Shown here piece after piece: positions 17,289-26,624 of a stretch of DNA of 64,000 nt. A program made the position numbers and the translations under genes. Position 1 is the first letter of the stretch; the number at the start of each line of letters is the position of its first letter. The DNA is from Pandoraea pulmonicola (GTDB lineage Bacteria; Pseudomonadota; Gammaproteobacteria; Burkholderiales; Burkholderiaceae): positions 1,116,001 through 1,180,000 of the forward strand of contig NZ_CP010310.2 of the NCBI RefSeq assembly GCF_000815105.2, read 5' to 3'. Under the pieces are notes generated by a model, which saw nothing but the letters and a program-made list of their open reading frames with translations, did not search any database and was not told the DNA's origin.

Positions 17289-17967
17289 AGATCCATTTTT
17301 CCCTTCCCCGGCCGATGCCGAGGAAGGAGGGCGCGAGCGGGCATCGTCTTTTTCGCCGCTGGTCAAGCAAGCTGAGATCGATCGTGGGCGTACTGCTGCC
17401 GACTTGCTGTCTCAGGCTGAGAAGCAGGCGGCGGCGCTGATTGCTCGTGCCGAGCAAGACGCCGTCAAAATTCGTGCGAACGGTTTTCGTGAGGGCGTGG
17501 CCGAGGGGATCTCCGCTGCACTGGCACCGATATCCACCTTGGTGTCGCAGTGGGAGGTGATTCATCGGGCTTTACAGGAGAAGATCGCCGTCGCTTTGCG
17601 CGACTGCATCCAAGACTTGTTTGAGAACGATCAAGTGCTGAGCGCGCTTCTGGACGCCATATTGGCTGAGCACCTACCTCAAAAGCCCGAGAGCATACGC
17701 ATTTTCGCGCCATCGGACGCTGCCGTTCGCGAACTGAAGTCGCGGTGCGAGGCGCTTGGCATTTCTGCCGTGGTGGAGCTGGGGAGGGAAGTGGACGTCT
17801 TCTCTATCGCCTGGGGCGGACATGTATGGAAGGCGCATCTCGCGGACATCAAGGATCATGTCTGGAACGAATCGCAGCGGAATGTCGAGGCGACGGAGCT
17901 TTCCGACGTGCGCGATGCTTGTCGGGCTGCATTGCTCGACATCGCCGAGCGATTTTCCCGCGGTTGA
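17272..17967 (+). CDS. sctL: SctL, ATPase stator protein (OrgB-like)
   Basis: OrgB/MxiN/FliH-like protein of 231 residues, overlapping sctK by 17 nt. The N-terminal half is an Ala/Glu/Lys-rich helix (SQAEKQAAALIARAEQDAVK, GFREGVAEG), as in FliH-type peripheral stalks. The C-terminal domain would bind the N-terminus of SctN. It is the last gene of the rightward prg/org-like operon and converges with the tip gene 57 nt downstream. Confidence 0.9.
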   Translation: MLRTIEDPFFPSPADAEEGGRERASSFSPLVKQAEIDRGRTAADLLSQAEKQAAALIARAEQDAVKIRANGFREGVAEGISAALAPISTLVSQWEVIHRALQEKIAVALRDCIQDLFENDQVLSALLDAILAEHLPQKPESIRIFAPSDAAVRELKSRCEALGISAVVELGREVDVFSIAWGGHVWKAHLADIKDHVWNESQRNVEATELSDVRDACRAALLDIAERFSRG

Positions 17968-18024
17968 CGGTACCGATGGTCGTGCTGCCCTCAGCATGGG
18001 GAGAGGGCGCAGGCCGAAAAATCC

Positions 18025-19011
18025 TCAGACTTGCAAAAATCCAGAGAGTATTTCCGTAAGCTTCATCATATATTTTGAGTGGGTCTGCGATATGGTGTCC
18101 AGCCACGTGCTTGCTCGGCTTGCTTCGTGGGATAGCGCTTCAACGTCCGTGTTGTGTGTTTTTTGAACCTCATCAAGAGCCAATTGCAGGCTTTGCGTCA
18201 CGTGGCTATTCACGCCCTCGCCGAGCACCTGCTTCAGACGATGCTCCCACAGGACAGCCCCATCTAGCGGGTGCTTCCCATTTTTCAGGTTGTCAATAAC
18301 TTCTGAAGGTGAATTGACAACCTCTGCAATAGGAATGAGTCTGGAAAATGAAACGCGAATTTCATATCGATTTTCCTTATTGCCGGTGTCGACCACTTCG
18401 ACCGTGCCAGCGCGGAATCGGCCTGCGGCTCTATTTGCAGCGTCCAGGTCGTTGAATTTTCCAAGCGCCTCGGAATTCTTGCCCCATTTCTCACAAAATT
18501 TATTAAGCTCAACTAAGATTAATCTGCCATTAAGATGGCTCTTTCCTTCCGCCTGGCCTTTCACCTGCTTCCTGATCGTCGTGACCAGTTCGCTAAGGGC
18601 AACGATGTACTTTGTGTACTTTCCAACCAAGTCTACCTGGGGATCACTGACGTTCTTCTGCACATTTTCCACTGTGGCTTCGAAGTGATCCAAGGAGCTT
18701 TTTAGTTCAGGAGGAAGATCCTCGCGGTCTTCAGGAGAAAGACTTTCGAGGTTTTGAAGGGCGGCAGTAATTTTCTGTTTTACTTGCACATTGAGGTTGT
18801 CCAGGTATAGCGCCTTGGCCTGGAGAGGCAAATGCCTGAATTCCAAGTCAAGTTTGGTCGCAACTTGTGCCTCGATATGTGCCTCGAGGTCTTCAAAAAC
18901 TCCCGGCTCTTCAGGTGTTGGGGAAATATCTTTGGCTGCCGAATCCGCGGAGATGTTTCCGGGATAGACGCTTGGGCGTGGGTCGAGATTAAATGCGCCG
19001 ATTATGGCCAT
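18025..19011 (-). CDS. sctA: SctA, needle tip protein (SipD/IpaD/BipD-like)
   Basis: A 328-residue hydrophilic helical protein, the length of the IpaD/SipD/BipD tip family (310-343). It has a long helical region at about 45-130, a mixed central domain and a C-terminal helix ending HSKYMMKLTEILSGFLQV, which resembles the family's terminal coiled-coil helix. There is no signal peptide or membrane segment. It is transcribed alone and leftward, convergent with sctL and divergent from sicA; in SPI-1 and Bsa the tip gene sits inside the translocator operon, so this placement is unusual. Confidence 0.82.
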   Translation of the reverse strand: MAIIGAFNLDPRPSVYPGNISADSAAKDISPTPEEPGVFEDLEAHIEAQVATKLDLEFRHLPLQAKALYLDNLNVQVKQKITAALQNLESLSPEDREDLPPELKSSLDHFEATVENVQKNVSDPQVDLVGKYTKYIVALSELVTTIRKQVKGQAEGKSHLNGRLILVELNKFCEKWGKNSEALGKFNDLDAANRAAGRFRAGTVEVVDTGNKENRYEIRVSFSRLIPIAEVVNSPSEVIDNLKNGKHPLDGAVLWEHRLKQVLGEGVNSHVTQSLQLALDEVQKTHNTDVEALSHEASRASTWLDTISQTHSKYMMKLTEILSGFLQV

Positions 19012-19085
19012 TGTCAGTCATCCATATGAGGGAAAAGAATGTGAAAGGATAGCGCACTTGTGGTATGCGCATTTGCAAAAATGTG

Positions 19086-19144
19086 CCACCAATTGGAATT
19101 CTCGACCTACACCCACCGACGATATCCGTTGGTGGTCAATTTTT
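19086..19144 (+). promoter_or_regulatory. Leader hairpins upstream of sicA (possible attenuator)
   Basis: A hairpin with arms CCACCGACG (19113-19121) and CGTTGGTGG (19127-19135), one G-T pair, is followed by TCAATTTTT, the layout of an intrinsic terminator. A second CCACCAA at 19086-19092 can pair perfectly with TTGGTGG (19129-19135), which would break the terminator hairpin. The element lies between the divergent sctA and sicA starts. Mutually exclusive stems ahead of the translocator operon suggest attenuation; this is inferred from sequence only. Confidence 0.45.
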
Positions 19145-19202
19145 ACAAGTTAAATGGCGCTCGAACATGTATCGTGCGCATCTGAGCAAGGACGGTTTCA
19201 GT

Positions 19203-19736
19203 ATGAATCATTCGGAATCAATGGACAATCAGCCAAGTGTCGCTAACGCGCTTCCCTCCATGGACGAGGAGCAGCTTGAGAAATTGTTCGATCGTGTTCT
19301 CGAAGGTGTCCAGGAAGGGGCGACCTTCAAGGATATGTATGGCATCTCAAGTGACACGATGGAGGAGATCTATGCACATGCGTACGGTTTCTACCAGCAG
19401 GGGCGCTTGGACGAGGCCGAATCGTTGTTTCGCCTTCTGTGCATATATGACTTCCACAACGCGGATTATGCGCTTGGGTTGGGTGCGGTTTTCCAACTTA
19501 AAAAGCGCTATGAGAAGGCGCTGGATGTCTACGCAATGGCCTATACGATTGGCGGAGGGAGTGACGAGCGAGCCATGTTCTATGCGGGGGAGTGCAATTT
19601 GCTATTGCGCAGGCTAGGAAAAGCCAGACTCTGTTTTGAGACCGTACTCGAAGATGCTCGTGATTCGCGTTTCGCGGCCAAGGCGCAGGCCTATTTGGAT
19701 GCGATGGCGGGGGGCGCAGGTAGTAAGTGTGATTGA
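19203..19736 (+). CDS. sicA: SicA-like class II translocator chaperone
   Basis: Tetratricopeptide chaperone of the SicA/IpgC/LcrH family, 177 residues (SicA 165). It shows TPR-like helices from about 55 to 165 (AYGFYQQGRLDEAESLFRLL, DYALGLGAVFQLKKRYEKAL, GECNLLLRRLGKARLCFE). It keeps the two translocators encoded directly downstream unfolded and apart, and in this class also acts as coactivator of the InvF-type regulator. The ATG at 19203 is chosen with AAGGACGG upstream; a second ATG lies six codons later. Confidence 0.92.
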   Translation: MNHSESMDNQPSVANALPSMDEEQLEKLFDRVLEGVQEGATFKDMYGISSDTMEEIYAHAYGFYQQGRLDEAESLFRLLCIYDFHNADYALGLGAVFQLKKRYEKALDVYAMAYTIGGGSDERAMFYAGECNLLLRRLGKARLCFETVLEDARDSRFAAKAQAYLDAMAGGAGSKCD

Positions 19737-19760
19737 CGAAAAAACGGGAGTGGATAAATC

Positions 19761-21131
19761 GTGGCAGAGCTGCGTGTGGGGCGTCTTGGTAATGCGGTGG
19801 TGAATGCCGCCCAAAGTCAAACCGTCGGAAGCAAGAGGGAGATAAATCAGACTCGCAAGCTCCCGTTGGGTGATGTCGTGGCGGAGTTGCAAGCTCGTCG
19901 GAATAGTAGTGCGGCTGGGTTGACAGGGCTTGCCGTGCCAGATGAGCGACCTGAACTGACGCCCCCGACGTCGGAAGCGCTGAAGCAAGCCGCGCCTGAG
20001 GAAGACGAGGGGCCCGGCGCGCCGCGCGGCGGGGGCAAATCGGGAGAGAGTGTCTCGCTTGGGGATGCCGGCGAGGCATTCGAACAAAAACTTACGGGGA
20101 CCATCCGCCTGCAATACTTGCTCGATCAGCTTCGAGAGGCGGTGGACAAGAATACCGAAGAGAATCTCGTTTCATCATTGGAGCAATTCAAGGAGAAGAA
20201 CAAGGCACAGCGTGCATTTCACGCAAAGAAGTCGGAAGAGATTCAGCAGAAAGAGGCCGCCGCACGTAAGGCCCAGGAGGTGATGGGGTGTATCGGCAAA
20301 ATCGTCGGCGGAATCATTACGGGTATCGCTATCGGATCCGCTTTGATCACTGGGGGAGCGAGTTTAGCGTTGGCGGGCATCGGGCTTGGGTTGATGGCGG
20401 CCGATGCCCTGGCGGAGAAGCTCACCGGTGAGTCATTGACAGGGCGCCTTCTCAGCCCATTGATAGAAAAGGTCTTCACTCCATTGGCCCAATTGATCGG
20501 TGGCGCGATTGCCGATGTGCTTAAAAAACTCGATGTCGACGCGGAACTCGCCGACACCATAGGTGCGGTCGCAGGTGCCGTTGCGGCAGCCGTCGCGGTG
20601 ATTGCCGCGGCTGTAGTCGCAAAGTCGCTGCCCATCGGGAAGGCGATACAAGCGGCGATTCGGCCGTTAACGAAATCGATCGGCAAGATGATACCGAAAT
20701 TGGTTTCCAGCGCGAGCAGCAAGTTGAGTAGTGCGTTCGCGAGCGGCATGGGAAAGGTGAACAGCGCTGTCTCGCGAACGGTGACGAAATTGAGTGGCAA
20801 GGTGGGGATTACGAACGCGCAGGTGGCGAGCTTGCAGGCCTCGCGAGTCGCTATCGCTGGCGGAGCCGTGGAATCCAGCGCCAGGGCCGGTGTTACCGCC
20901 TATGTTGGCGTGACCCAAAATCAAGTTGCTCAGGCGAACGCTGAAATTACTGAAAGGCTCGCCGATAACGAGGTGTTCCATAAAACCGTTCAAATGGCGG
21001 TCGACATGTGGCGGCAGAATCAGACGTGGGTAGAAGGTCTCGGGAATCGCGCCACGGAGGCGCTCCAAGCTCAGGACGAAGCCAATATGGAAATCCTTGG
21101 CAATACTCTCCACATGAGAAAGGCTGTCTGA
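19761..21131 (+). CDS. sctE: SctE, major translocator (SipB/IpaB/BipB-like)
   Basis: Pore-forming translocator of 456 residues with a GTG start. An N-terminal charged and coiled-coil part (about 110-172) precedes a long Gly/Ala-rich hydrophobic hairpin at about 176-217 and a second membrane segment at about 266-288, the IpaB/SipB arrangement. The C-terminal 150 residues are helical. It is shorter than SipB (593), mainly at the N-terminus. It follows its chaperone gene sicA by 24 nt. Confidence 0.9.
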   Translation: MAELRVGRLGNAVVNAAQSQTVGSKREINQTRKLPLGDVVAELQARRNSSAAGLTGLAVPDERPELTPPTSEALKQAAPEEDEGPGAPRGGGKSGESVSLGDAGEAFEQKLTGTIRLQYLLDQLREAVDKNTEENLVSSLEQFKEKNKAQRAFHAKKSEEIQQKEAAARKAQEVMGCIGKIVGGIITGIAIGSALITGGASLALAGIGLGLMAADALAEKLTGESLTGRLLSPLIEKVFTPLAQLIGGAIADVLKKLDVDAELADTIGAVAGAVAAAVAVIAAAVVAKSLPIGKAIQAAIRPLTKSIGKMIPKLVSSASSKLSSAFASGMGKVNSAVSRTVTKLSGKVGITNAQVASLQASRVAIAGGAVESSARAGVTAYVGVTQNQVAQANAEITERLADNEVFHKTVQMAVDMWRQNQTWVEGLGNRATEALQAQDEANMEILGNTLHMRKAV

Positions 21132-21171
21132 TCCCCGTATTTTTAACCTGATTGTTTTATTGAGGTAGAAC

Positions 21172-22035
21172 ATGGCCATCATTTTTCAAAACACAAGCGC
21201 TTCATTGGCAACCGTTGGCGTCCTTTCGACTGAGACGAGCAAGGTTGACGAGAAACAAGTTGATCAACTTCGTGATGCAGCCGCAGTTGCCCGGCTCGAC
21301 GGAGGCGGGGCGCAAACCCGCGGCAGCCGTATTCCCGAGTTGCGCGAGCCTCGTGCCGAGAATCCTACGAACAACACGCACCTTAGTTTGGAAACCATCG
21401 TCGGGATTCTGATTGCTGTGATTCTTGCCCAAGCCCATGCCAATAGGGAGAGCATTAGTTCGAATTCGAAGCTGGAACTGAACCTCGCGGCGAGCAATGC
21501 CGAGTCCCAGCGTAGCGCAGGCCGTGTGGCGAGGGACTTTGCGTTCGGACAGGCCGGCACCATGATGCTCGGTGCGGGCATGTCGGCTCAGAGAGCCATG
21601 AAAGGCGCCAATTATCAGCTTAGTGCCGCCAGGACAGACCTGCCGAAAGCCAATGAGGCCAAGTTGTTTGCCTCGACGCCGAATCTGGCCCCTGGCGCGC
21701 GAGCGGACTTCGTCAAGCTTCGCGAAGCACACATGCTTACAGCCCAAGCGAAGGGCGCCAAGGCATCGATGGAGCATGCGAAGGCCGGGGCGATTAGGAC
21801 CGCCGGGGATGCGGCCACCAGGGTGACGCAAGGAAGCGAGAGCGTCGCGGAGAGCGGGCATCGAGCGCATCAGGCCGAAGTGGCAGGCGAAAGTGCAGTC
21901 GCGAATCAGACGACGCAAGCATCACACAAGGATCGTGCTGCGATTGACGATTTCCAAAATGCCATTCAAGCGTTGCGAAATACGATACATCAGTCCAAAG
22001 ACGAGGCGGCGAAGGCTATCGCTAGATCGTCCTAA
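21172..22035 (+). CDS. sctB: SctB, minor translocator (SipC/IpaC/BipC-like)
   Basis: Second translocator, 287 residues, shorter than SipC (about 409). One hydrophobic segment (ETIVGILIAVILAQAHA, about 74-90) is followed by a long Ala/Gln/Glu-rich helical C-terminal region with SAQRAMKGANYQ. Position directly after sctE and before the bapA-like gene matches the Bsa order (bipB, bipC). Together with SctE it would form the host-membrane pore. Confidence 0.87.
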   Translation: MAIIFQNTSASLATVGVLSTETSKVDEKQVDQLRDAAAVARLDGGGAQTRGSRIPELREPRAENPTNNTHLSLETIVGILIAVILAQAHANRESISSNSKLELNLAASNAESQRSAGRVARDFAFGQAGTMMLGAGMSAQRAMKGANYQLSAARTDLPKANEAKLFASTPNLAPGARADFVKLREAHMLTAQAKGAKASMEHAKAGAIRTAGDAATRVTQGSESVAESGHRAHQAEVAGESAVANQTTQASHKDRAAIDDFQNAIQALRNTIHQSKDEAAKAIARSS

Positions 22036-22110
22036 GCCCCGCTTGCATTGGCAGCCCCGCTCTAGTCACTTGCTGTAAACGATTTTGTAGTTTCCCCTTC
22101 TGAACATAGT

Positions 22111-25100
22111 ATGCCCATGACGATTGCTAGAACCGCAGGACGTTTAATTCAAGCGTTCACTTCGCATCCCTCCTCACCCAAGGCCGGTAGTTCTGCTGCG
22201 GGGGCGAGCAGCGCCGGTTGGGCTCGGATGATGACGAGTGGCACGAGTGGCTCAAGGGGGGGGGCAAGTGGCTCGAGCATCGCTCGTCGCGCTGCCGCGG
22301 CCGCGCGGTCGGCGAACGTTTCCGATCCGGCTTCCGCGACTGCGTTGCGTCCTCAATTAATGGCCATTGCTATGACTCAAGATGCGGGGGAGGACAATCA
22401 GTTTGCGTTTTCGTATGGCTCAACTGACTGCAAGGACGAGAACACCCTGCGGGACGATAACATCCAGCAGCTGGCCAACGAAATCCATGTTTCTCGAGCG
22501 ATGCTCGGGGCGATTAAGCATGCTGCGGCGAAGGCAGGAAGCTCGGAAGCTACCTTCGAGCGTATCGAAGGACTTCGCGACGAGCTAAAAAATGAGCTGG
22601 GCGGAGTTTGGGATAAGCTTGAAAAAAAGTTGGGCGGGGGTAAGAACAAACAGCCAGGAGCAGATTATCTTCATACATCGAGCAAATCCAGGCCCCCCTC
22701 AGCCTATGAGGCCTACCAGAAGTTCGCCAAGAAATTCACGGGCGAGGTGTTCGACCTGCTAGGTCAGGTAGCGAAAGAATTGGCAGCGAAAGGTGGCCGC
22801 GTTATAGATGGCCGCGCTATAAGTGATTGTTCGGAAGCCGAGGTGCTGTTCAATTGGATGGTCGAGGATGTTGTGCGCCCGGCTATTGCCGAAAAACACA
22901 AGATTGAACCAAACAATGCATGGGCACATGTTGACTTTTCTCTTGTTAAGCGCTACGGGAGCACATGTGCGAATCTCCCCTCGAATACGCTGAATAGTTC
23001 GCTCAGGGTGCTTACCGAATTTATGGGCCAAGCATTTGAAATCCACAAGGCGCTACCCGACGTGGATCAGCCAAATGGCGAGGGAGATGCGGAGTCGCTT
23101 GTTGGGGACAGCGGGGATGACATCGATGGGTTCATCCGGGGGGCGCAGCCCGAATATGGGTCGCGCATCCCGGGGGGGCAGCCGCATTTTGGCGTACCCG
23201 GTTTCGGCCCCGGTGCTGCTGTACCGCCTGCCGCAGATGGGGGGAACGACGACACCGACAGCCCGGGCCGACTCCCAGGGGGAGAGGCACGAGCAGACTC
23301 ACCTGCCGGAGGCGCCGGAGCAAACGTTACTATTATTGTCAACGATTACTCGAAACATATCGATAACTCTCAACATATCGACAACTCTCAGAGCAACGTC
23401 ACTAACATTTTTAATTCTGGTGAGGCAACGACGGCTGCGCACGGTGGCGTGATGTCCGCTCCGGACGGTGCAGATACTCCCCAAGGCGACCCCAGTACCT
23501 CGGAGGGAGGTGGCGCGACGGTCGCGCACGCCGATGTGCCGCCCGAGGCACACGACGCAGGTACTCCCGGAGGCGGTGATGAGACCCGGCAGGGGGCGAC
23601 TACCCCGTCGGCCACGGGCGCTGGCGTGCCGCTTGCTGTGCGCGACAAAGGTACACCCGAAGGCGGTGGTGGGATCCTGAAGGGGACGCCTGCCCCGACG
23701 GGCACGGGCGCTGGCGTGCCGCTTGCTGTGCACGACAAAGGTACACCCGAAGGCGGTGGTGAGACCCTGAAGGGGACGCCTGCCCCGTTGGCCACGGGCG
23801 CTGGCGTGCCGCTTGCTGTGCACGACAAAGGTACACCCGGAGGCGGTGGTGGGACCCTGAAGGGGACGCCTGCCCCGTCGGGCACGGGCGCTGGCGTGCC
23901 GCTTGCTGTGCACGACAAAGGTACACCCGAAGGCGGTGGTGGGACCCCGAAGGGGGCGCCTGCCCCGACGGGCACGGGCGCTGGCGTGCCGCTTGCTGTG
24001 CACGACAAAGGTACGCCCAAAGGCGGTGGTGGGACTCCGAAGGGGACGCCTGCCCCGACGGGCACGGGCGCTGGCGTGCCGCTTGCTGTGCACGACAAAG
24101 GTACACCCGAAGGCGGTGGTGGGACCCCGAAGGGAACGCCTGCCCCGACGGCTGCGCCCGCTGCTATGCCGCCTGCTCCGGAGGCAGGTATTCCTCGCGT
24201 CGGCGATGAGACCCCGAAGGGGGAGACTGCCCGGACGACCGCTCGCGCTGGTGTGCCGCCCGCTGCACACGGCGGAGGCACGTCCGTTTCGCGTGGCGGA
24301 AGTACTCTCCAGGGCAATCGTCGACCAAGGAGGCGTACCCTCGAGGACTACAAGAGCCGCAACGAGTTGTCGTTCGGCGACACAGACAAACGGCTGGGGA
24401 TAAAGTGGGGCTTGAGCGAGGGGGCGAAGTCCACGCCTTCCGGGAAAGTCAGTGCTGGCAACGCTTCTCCCATTCAGGGGCAGACGTTCCAGAGCGCTTC
24501 CATTAACAAGGCTGCTCACGCATCAGTTTCGACATCGATCGGTGGTGCGCAGAAATCCGGTCAGATTGGGGGTGGTTCCGGCAGCACGACTTCTACACGT
24601 GGCGCGTACGTTGTTGACGACCTGCTTGATAGGGGAAACGATGGTGGTAGTGGAGGCGAGGACGAGGTCGAAGGAATTTGGCCCGCTGCGAAACAGCAGA
24701 CGTCCACGAGCAGCACTATCAATCGTACTACCGATACGCTAACGTCGAATGTGGATAGTACTGCGGAGCAAGTTGTTAAAAAGGAGCACCCTCTCTTGCG
24801 CTGGGCGCTTGCGGAGGAGGGAACCGAAACCAAAGATTACCAAACGAAAGTCCGGATTGCCATGTGGGAAAGCGCTACGAAGGGGGGCTATCAATCCTCC
24901 AGCGGCGTGAAGTCCACTGGCACGGAGACATCTTCGCAGCGCGGGGCAACTGAAACAGAGCAACGCTTGAACTTGGGGGAAACATCACATCTGGAAGGGC
25001 TGGATGGTGTGGACGAACCCGTGTCGCCGATCGCTCCCGTACGAGGGGGCGATGGAAGTCACTTCAGGTCTACGTCTACGATCAAGCGCGAAGGTGAAGT

Positions 25101-25719
25101 ACGTTGGGAGAATCCGGCAGGTAATTCGACGCAGTCATCGTCCAGCATTCGTGAAAACGGGGGGCACACGCGACTCTCTTCTGTTCGCACGCGGACCAGC
25201 GAAGAGACGGTACAGTCGCGCGATTTCAGTGAGCGTGCTTCGGCGCACCTGAAATTCGCGGCGGACGATACTCTCGAACGCGAACCGGAACTCCAAGGAG
25301 ATCTGCGTATGTCGTCGCAATTTGCGACGCGTTCGCGTGGTTCCGATATTTCCGATATGAGCGTGGTGGACGAGAACGAGGGCAAAAAGGTAGAACTCTC
25401 GGGAGGGAACGGGAATGACCTGGCGCTCCAGATTCGTAAGATGTCAAAGTCTCCGAATGCCGTGAAACCCCTTGAACTCAGGGTCAAAGACAGTACGAAA
25501 TGGCAGTACACAGGCAAGCGCTATAACGTCGATCCGTCACCGACGGTTCTGACGACCGAACCTACCTCGCATTGGGATATGTCCAAGTCGAACATACGCC
25601 CGAGCAATATGCCTCCGAGCGCTACGCAAGAGGCTCTCGCGCCTGCGGTAGGAAACGAGTCGGGCGAGTCGCCTTCCGAGACGGGACGGTTTCAGGGTGA
25701 AGGGACGAGTCGGACATGA
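22111..25719 (+). CDS. Large repeat-containing T3SS-linked protein (BapA position), putative effector
   Basis: A 1,202-residue protein in the slot of Burkholderia bapA, between the translocators and the acyl carrier protein. The N-terminus is Ser/Ala/Gly-rich like many T3 signals, followed by a helical domain (about 90-310). A Gly/Pro-rich middle holds six 30-residue repeats at about 501-680. The C-terminal 500 residues are Ser/Thr/Glu-rich and disordered-looking. There is no signal peptide or membrane segment. It probably is a secreted effector or surface-released protein, but no enzymatic motif was recognised. Its last codons overlap the ATG of the next gene. Confidence 0.75.
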   Translation: MPMTIARTAGRLIQAFTSHPSSPKAGSSAAGASSAGWARMMTSGTSGSRGGASGSSIARRAAAAARSANVSDPASATALRPQLMAIAMTQDAGEDNQFAFSYGSTDCKDENTLRDDNIQQLANEIHVSRAMLGAIKHAAAKAGSSEATFERIEGLRDELKNELGGVWDKLEKKLGGGKNKQPGADYLHTSSKSRPPSAYEAYQKFAKKFTGEVFDLLGQVAKELAAKGGRVIDGRAISDCSEAEVLFNWMVEDVVRPAIAEKHKIEPNNAWAHVDFSLVKRYGSTCANLPSNTLNSSLRVLTEFMGQAFEIHKALPDVDQPNGEGDAESLVGDSGDDIDGFIRGAQPEYGSRIPGGQPHFGVPGFGPGAAVPPAADGGNDDTDSPGRLPGGEARADSPAGGAGANVTIIVNDYSKHIDNSQHIDNSQSNVTNIFNSGEATTAAHGGVMSAPDGADTPQGDPSTSEGGGATVAHADVPPEAHDAGTPGGGDETRQGATTPSATGAGVPLAVRDKGTPEGGGGILKGTPAPTGTGAGVPLAVHDKGTPEGGGETLKGTPAPLATGAGVPLAVHDKGTPGGGGGTLKGTPAPSGTGAGVPLAVHDKGTPEGGGGTPKGAPAPTGTGAGVPLAVHDKGTPKGGGGTPKGTPAPTGTGAGVPLAVHDKGTPEGGGGTPKGTPAPTAAPAAMPPAPEAGIPRVGDETPKGETARTTARAGVPPAAHGGGTSVSRGGSTLQGNRRPRRRTLEDYKSRNELSFGDTDKRLGIKWGLSEGAKSTPSGKVSAGNASPIQGQTFQSASINKAAHASVSTSIGGAQKSGQIGGGSGSTTSTRGAYVVDDLLDRGNDGGSGGEDEVEGIWPAAKQQTSTSSTINRTTDTLTSNVDSTAEQVVKKEHPLLRWALAEEGTETKDYQTKVRIAMWESATKGGYQSSSGVKSTGTETSSQRGATETEQRLNLGETSHLEGLDGVDEPVSPIAPVRGGDGSHFRSTSTIKREGEVRWENPAGNSTQSSSSIRENGGHTRLSSVRTRTSEETVQSRDFSERASAHLKFAADDTLEREPELQGDLRMSSQFATRSRGSDISDMSVVDENEGKKVELSGGNGNDLALQIRKMSKSPNAVKPLELRVKDSTKWQYTGKRYNVDPSPTVLTTEPTSHWDMSKSNIRPSNMPPSATQEALAPAVGNESGESPSETGRFQGEGTSRT
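23611..24150 (+). repeat. Six tandem 90-bp repeats inside the bapA-like gene
   Basis: Six near-identical 90-bp units begin at 23611, 23701, 23791, 23881, 23971 and 24061. Each encodes 30 residues of the form TGAGVPLAVHDKGTPEGGGG plus KGTPAP. Degenerate half-related units flank the array on both sides. The unit length keeps frame, so copy-number change would vary protein length without breaking the gene. Confidence 0.95.
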
Positions 25720-26024
25720 TGGCGGCAAACGAAGCACGGCCATGTTCGTCGGAGGACGAGGCCATGGAGTGGCAACTCGTGCGTGAAAGGGTGAGCGAAT
25801 TGCTGATCGTCCATTTTGGATTGATTGGCAAGCAGGTAACGTTTGCCTCGAGATTGGACGAGGACCTCGCACTTGATTCTCTTGATTTGGTGGAGTTCGC
25901 AATGGTCCTGCGGGACCAGTTCCAGGTAGATCTGAGTATCGAGATGCTGCGGTTGCCATACACCGTGGGCGATTTGGCCGACCTGGTCGCCGCAGCGTCG
26001 GCGGAGCAGAGGGAAAAGGGCTGA
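25716..26024 (+). CDS. Acyl carrier protein of the T3SS operon (IacP/BapB-like)
   Basis: A 102-residue acyl carrier protein. The phosphopantetheine attachment site lies in LALDSLDLVEF with Ser55, and the surrounding helices fit the ACP fold. It starts with ATGATG overlapping the stop of the bapA-like gene and is followed after 2 nt by the transglycosylase gene, the bapA-bapB-bapC order. In Salmonella the equivalent IacP affects translocator and effector secretion or modification; the same is inferred here. An N-terminal extension of about 17 residues precedes the ACP core. Confidence 0.92.
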   Translation: MMAANEARPCSSEDEAMEWQLVRERVSELLIVHFGLIGKQVTFASRLDEDLALDSLDLVEFAMVLRDQFQVDLSIEMLRLPYTVGDLADLVAAASAEQREKG

Positions 26025-26026
26025 CC

Positions 26027-26623
26027 ATGGTCTCTCGTTTTTGGACGAGCCTGTTTGCCATGGCGCTGCTGGGGACTGCCGAGGCAGTTCTGGCGGCGCC
26101 GCAAGCGACGGCCGGTAGTGGCAGCGAGCTGCCACTACAATGCTTCGTAGCCGCGGGACAACGCTATCGCATAGACCCGATGCTGCTATATGCGATAGCC
26201 GAGGTTGAATCGAACCTTGTTCCGTCTGCAACAAATCGGAATCGAAACGGAAGCGTCGACTACGGTGTGATGCAGATCAATAGTCTGCACCTGCCGAAGT
26301 TGAAGGGCATTGGCATTGACGAGCGTCGACTGCTGGAAGAGCCGTGCGTGTCGGTGCATGCCGGCGCTTCCATTTTGGCCGAGATGATAGCCCGTTACGG
26401 CTATACGTGGGCAGCCGTCGGGGCGTATAACGCCGGTGGGGGCACTGCGCGGGGGGCGGCGCGCCATCAGTATGCAACGAAGGTTTGGCGTCGCTATTCC
26501 GCAATGGTCTCGACCCGAGAGCGCGCGATGCCGGGGACCAGAGGGGAGAATGAGGGCGCCGGTCGGCGTCGCAAGAAGATAAAAACGATCATGTTGCAGA
26601 GCCGGCCCGAAGAATCTGTGTAG
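26027..26623 (+). CDS. T3SS lytic transglycosylase (IagB/BapC-like)
   Basis: Peptidoglycan-cleaving enzyme of 198 residues. A signal peptide (about 1-24) leads to an SLT-type domain with the catalytic Glu in YAIAEVESNL (Glu61), the DYGVMQINSLH motif, and AAVGAYNAGGG. It opens the cell wall locally so that the needle complex can assemble. IagB is about 160 residues; the extra Arg/Lys-rich C-terminus is unusual. It follows the ACP gene by 2 nt. Confidence 0.93.
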   Translation: MVSRFWTSLFAMALLGTAEAVLAAPQATAGSGSELPLQCFVAAGQRYRIDPMLLYAIAEVESNLVPSATNRNRNGSVDYGVMQINSLHLPKLKGIGIDERRLLEEPCVSVHAGASILAEMIARYGYTWAAVGAYNAGGGTARGAARHQYATKVWRRYSAMVSTRERAMPGTRGENEGAGRRRKKIKTIMLQSRPEESV

Positions 26624-26624
26624 T

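Noticed and set aside
23299..24519. Minus-strand ORFs across the 90-bp repeats
   Set aside because: They arise because the repeat unit is a multiple of three and lacks stops on both strands; the plus-strand frame is continuous with a 1,202-codon gene.
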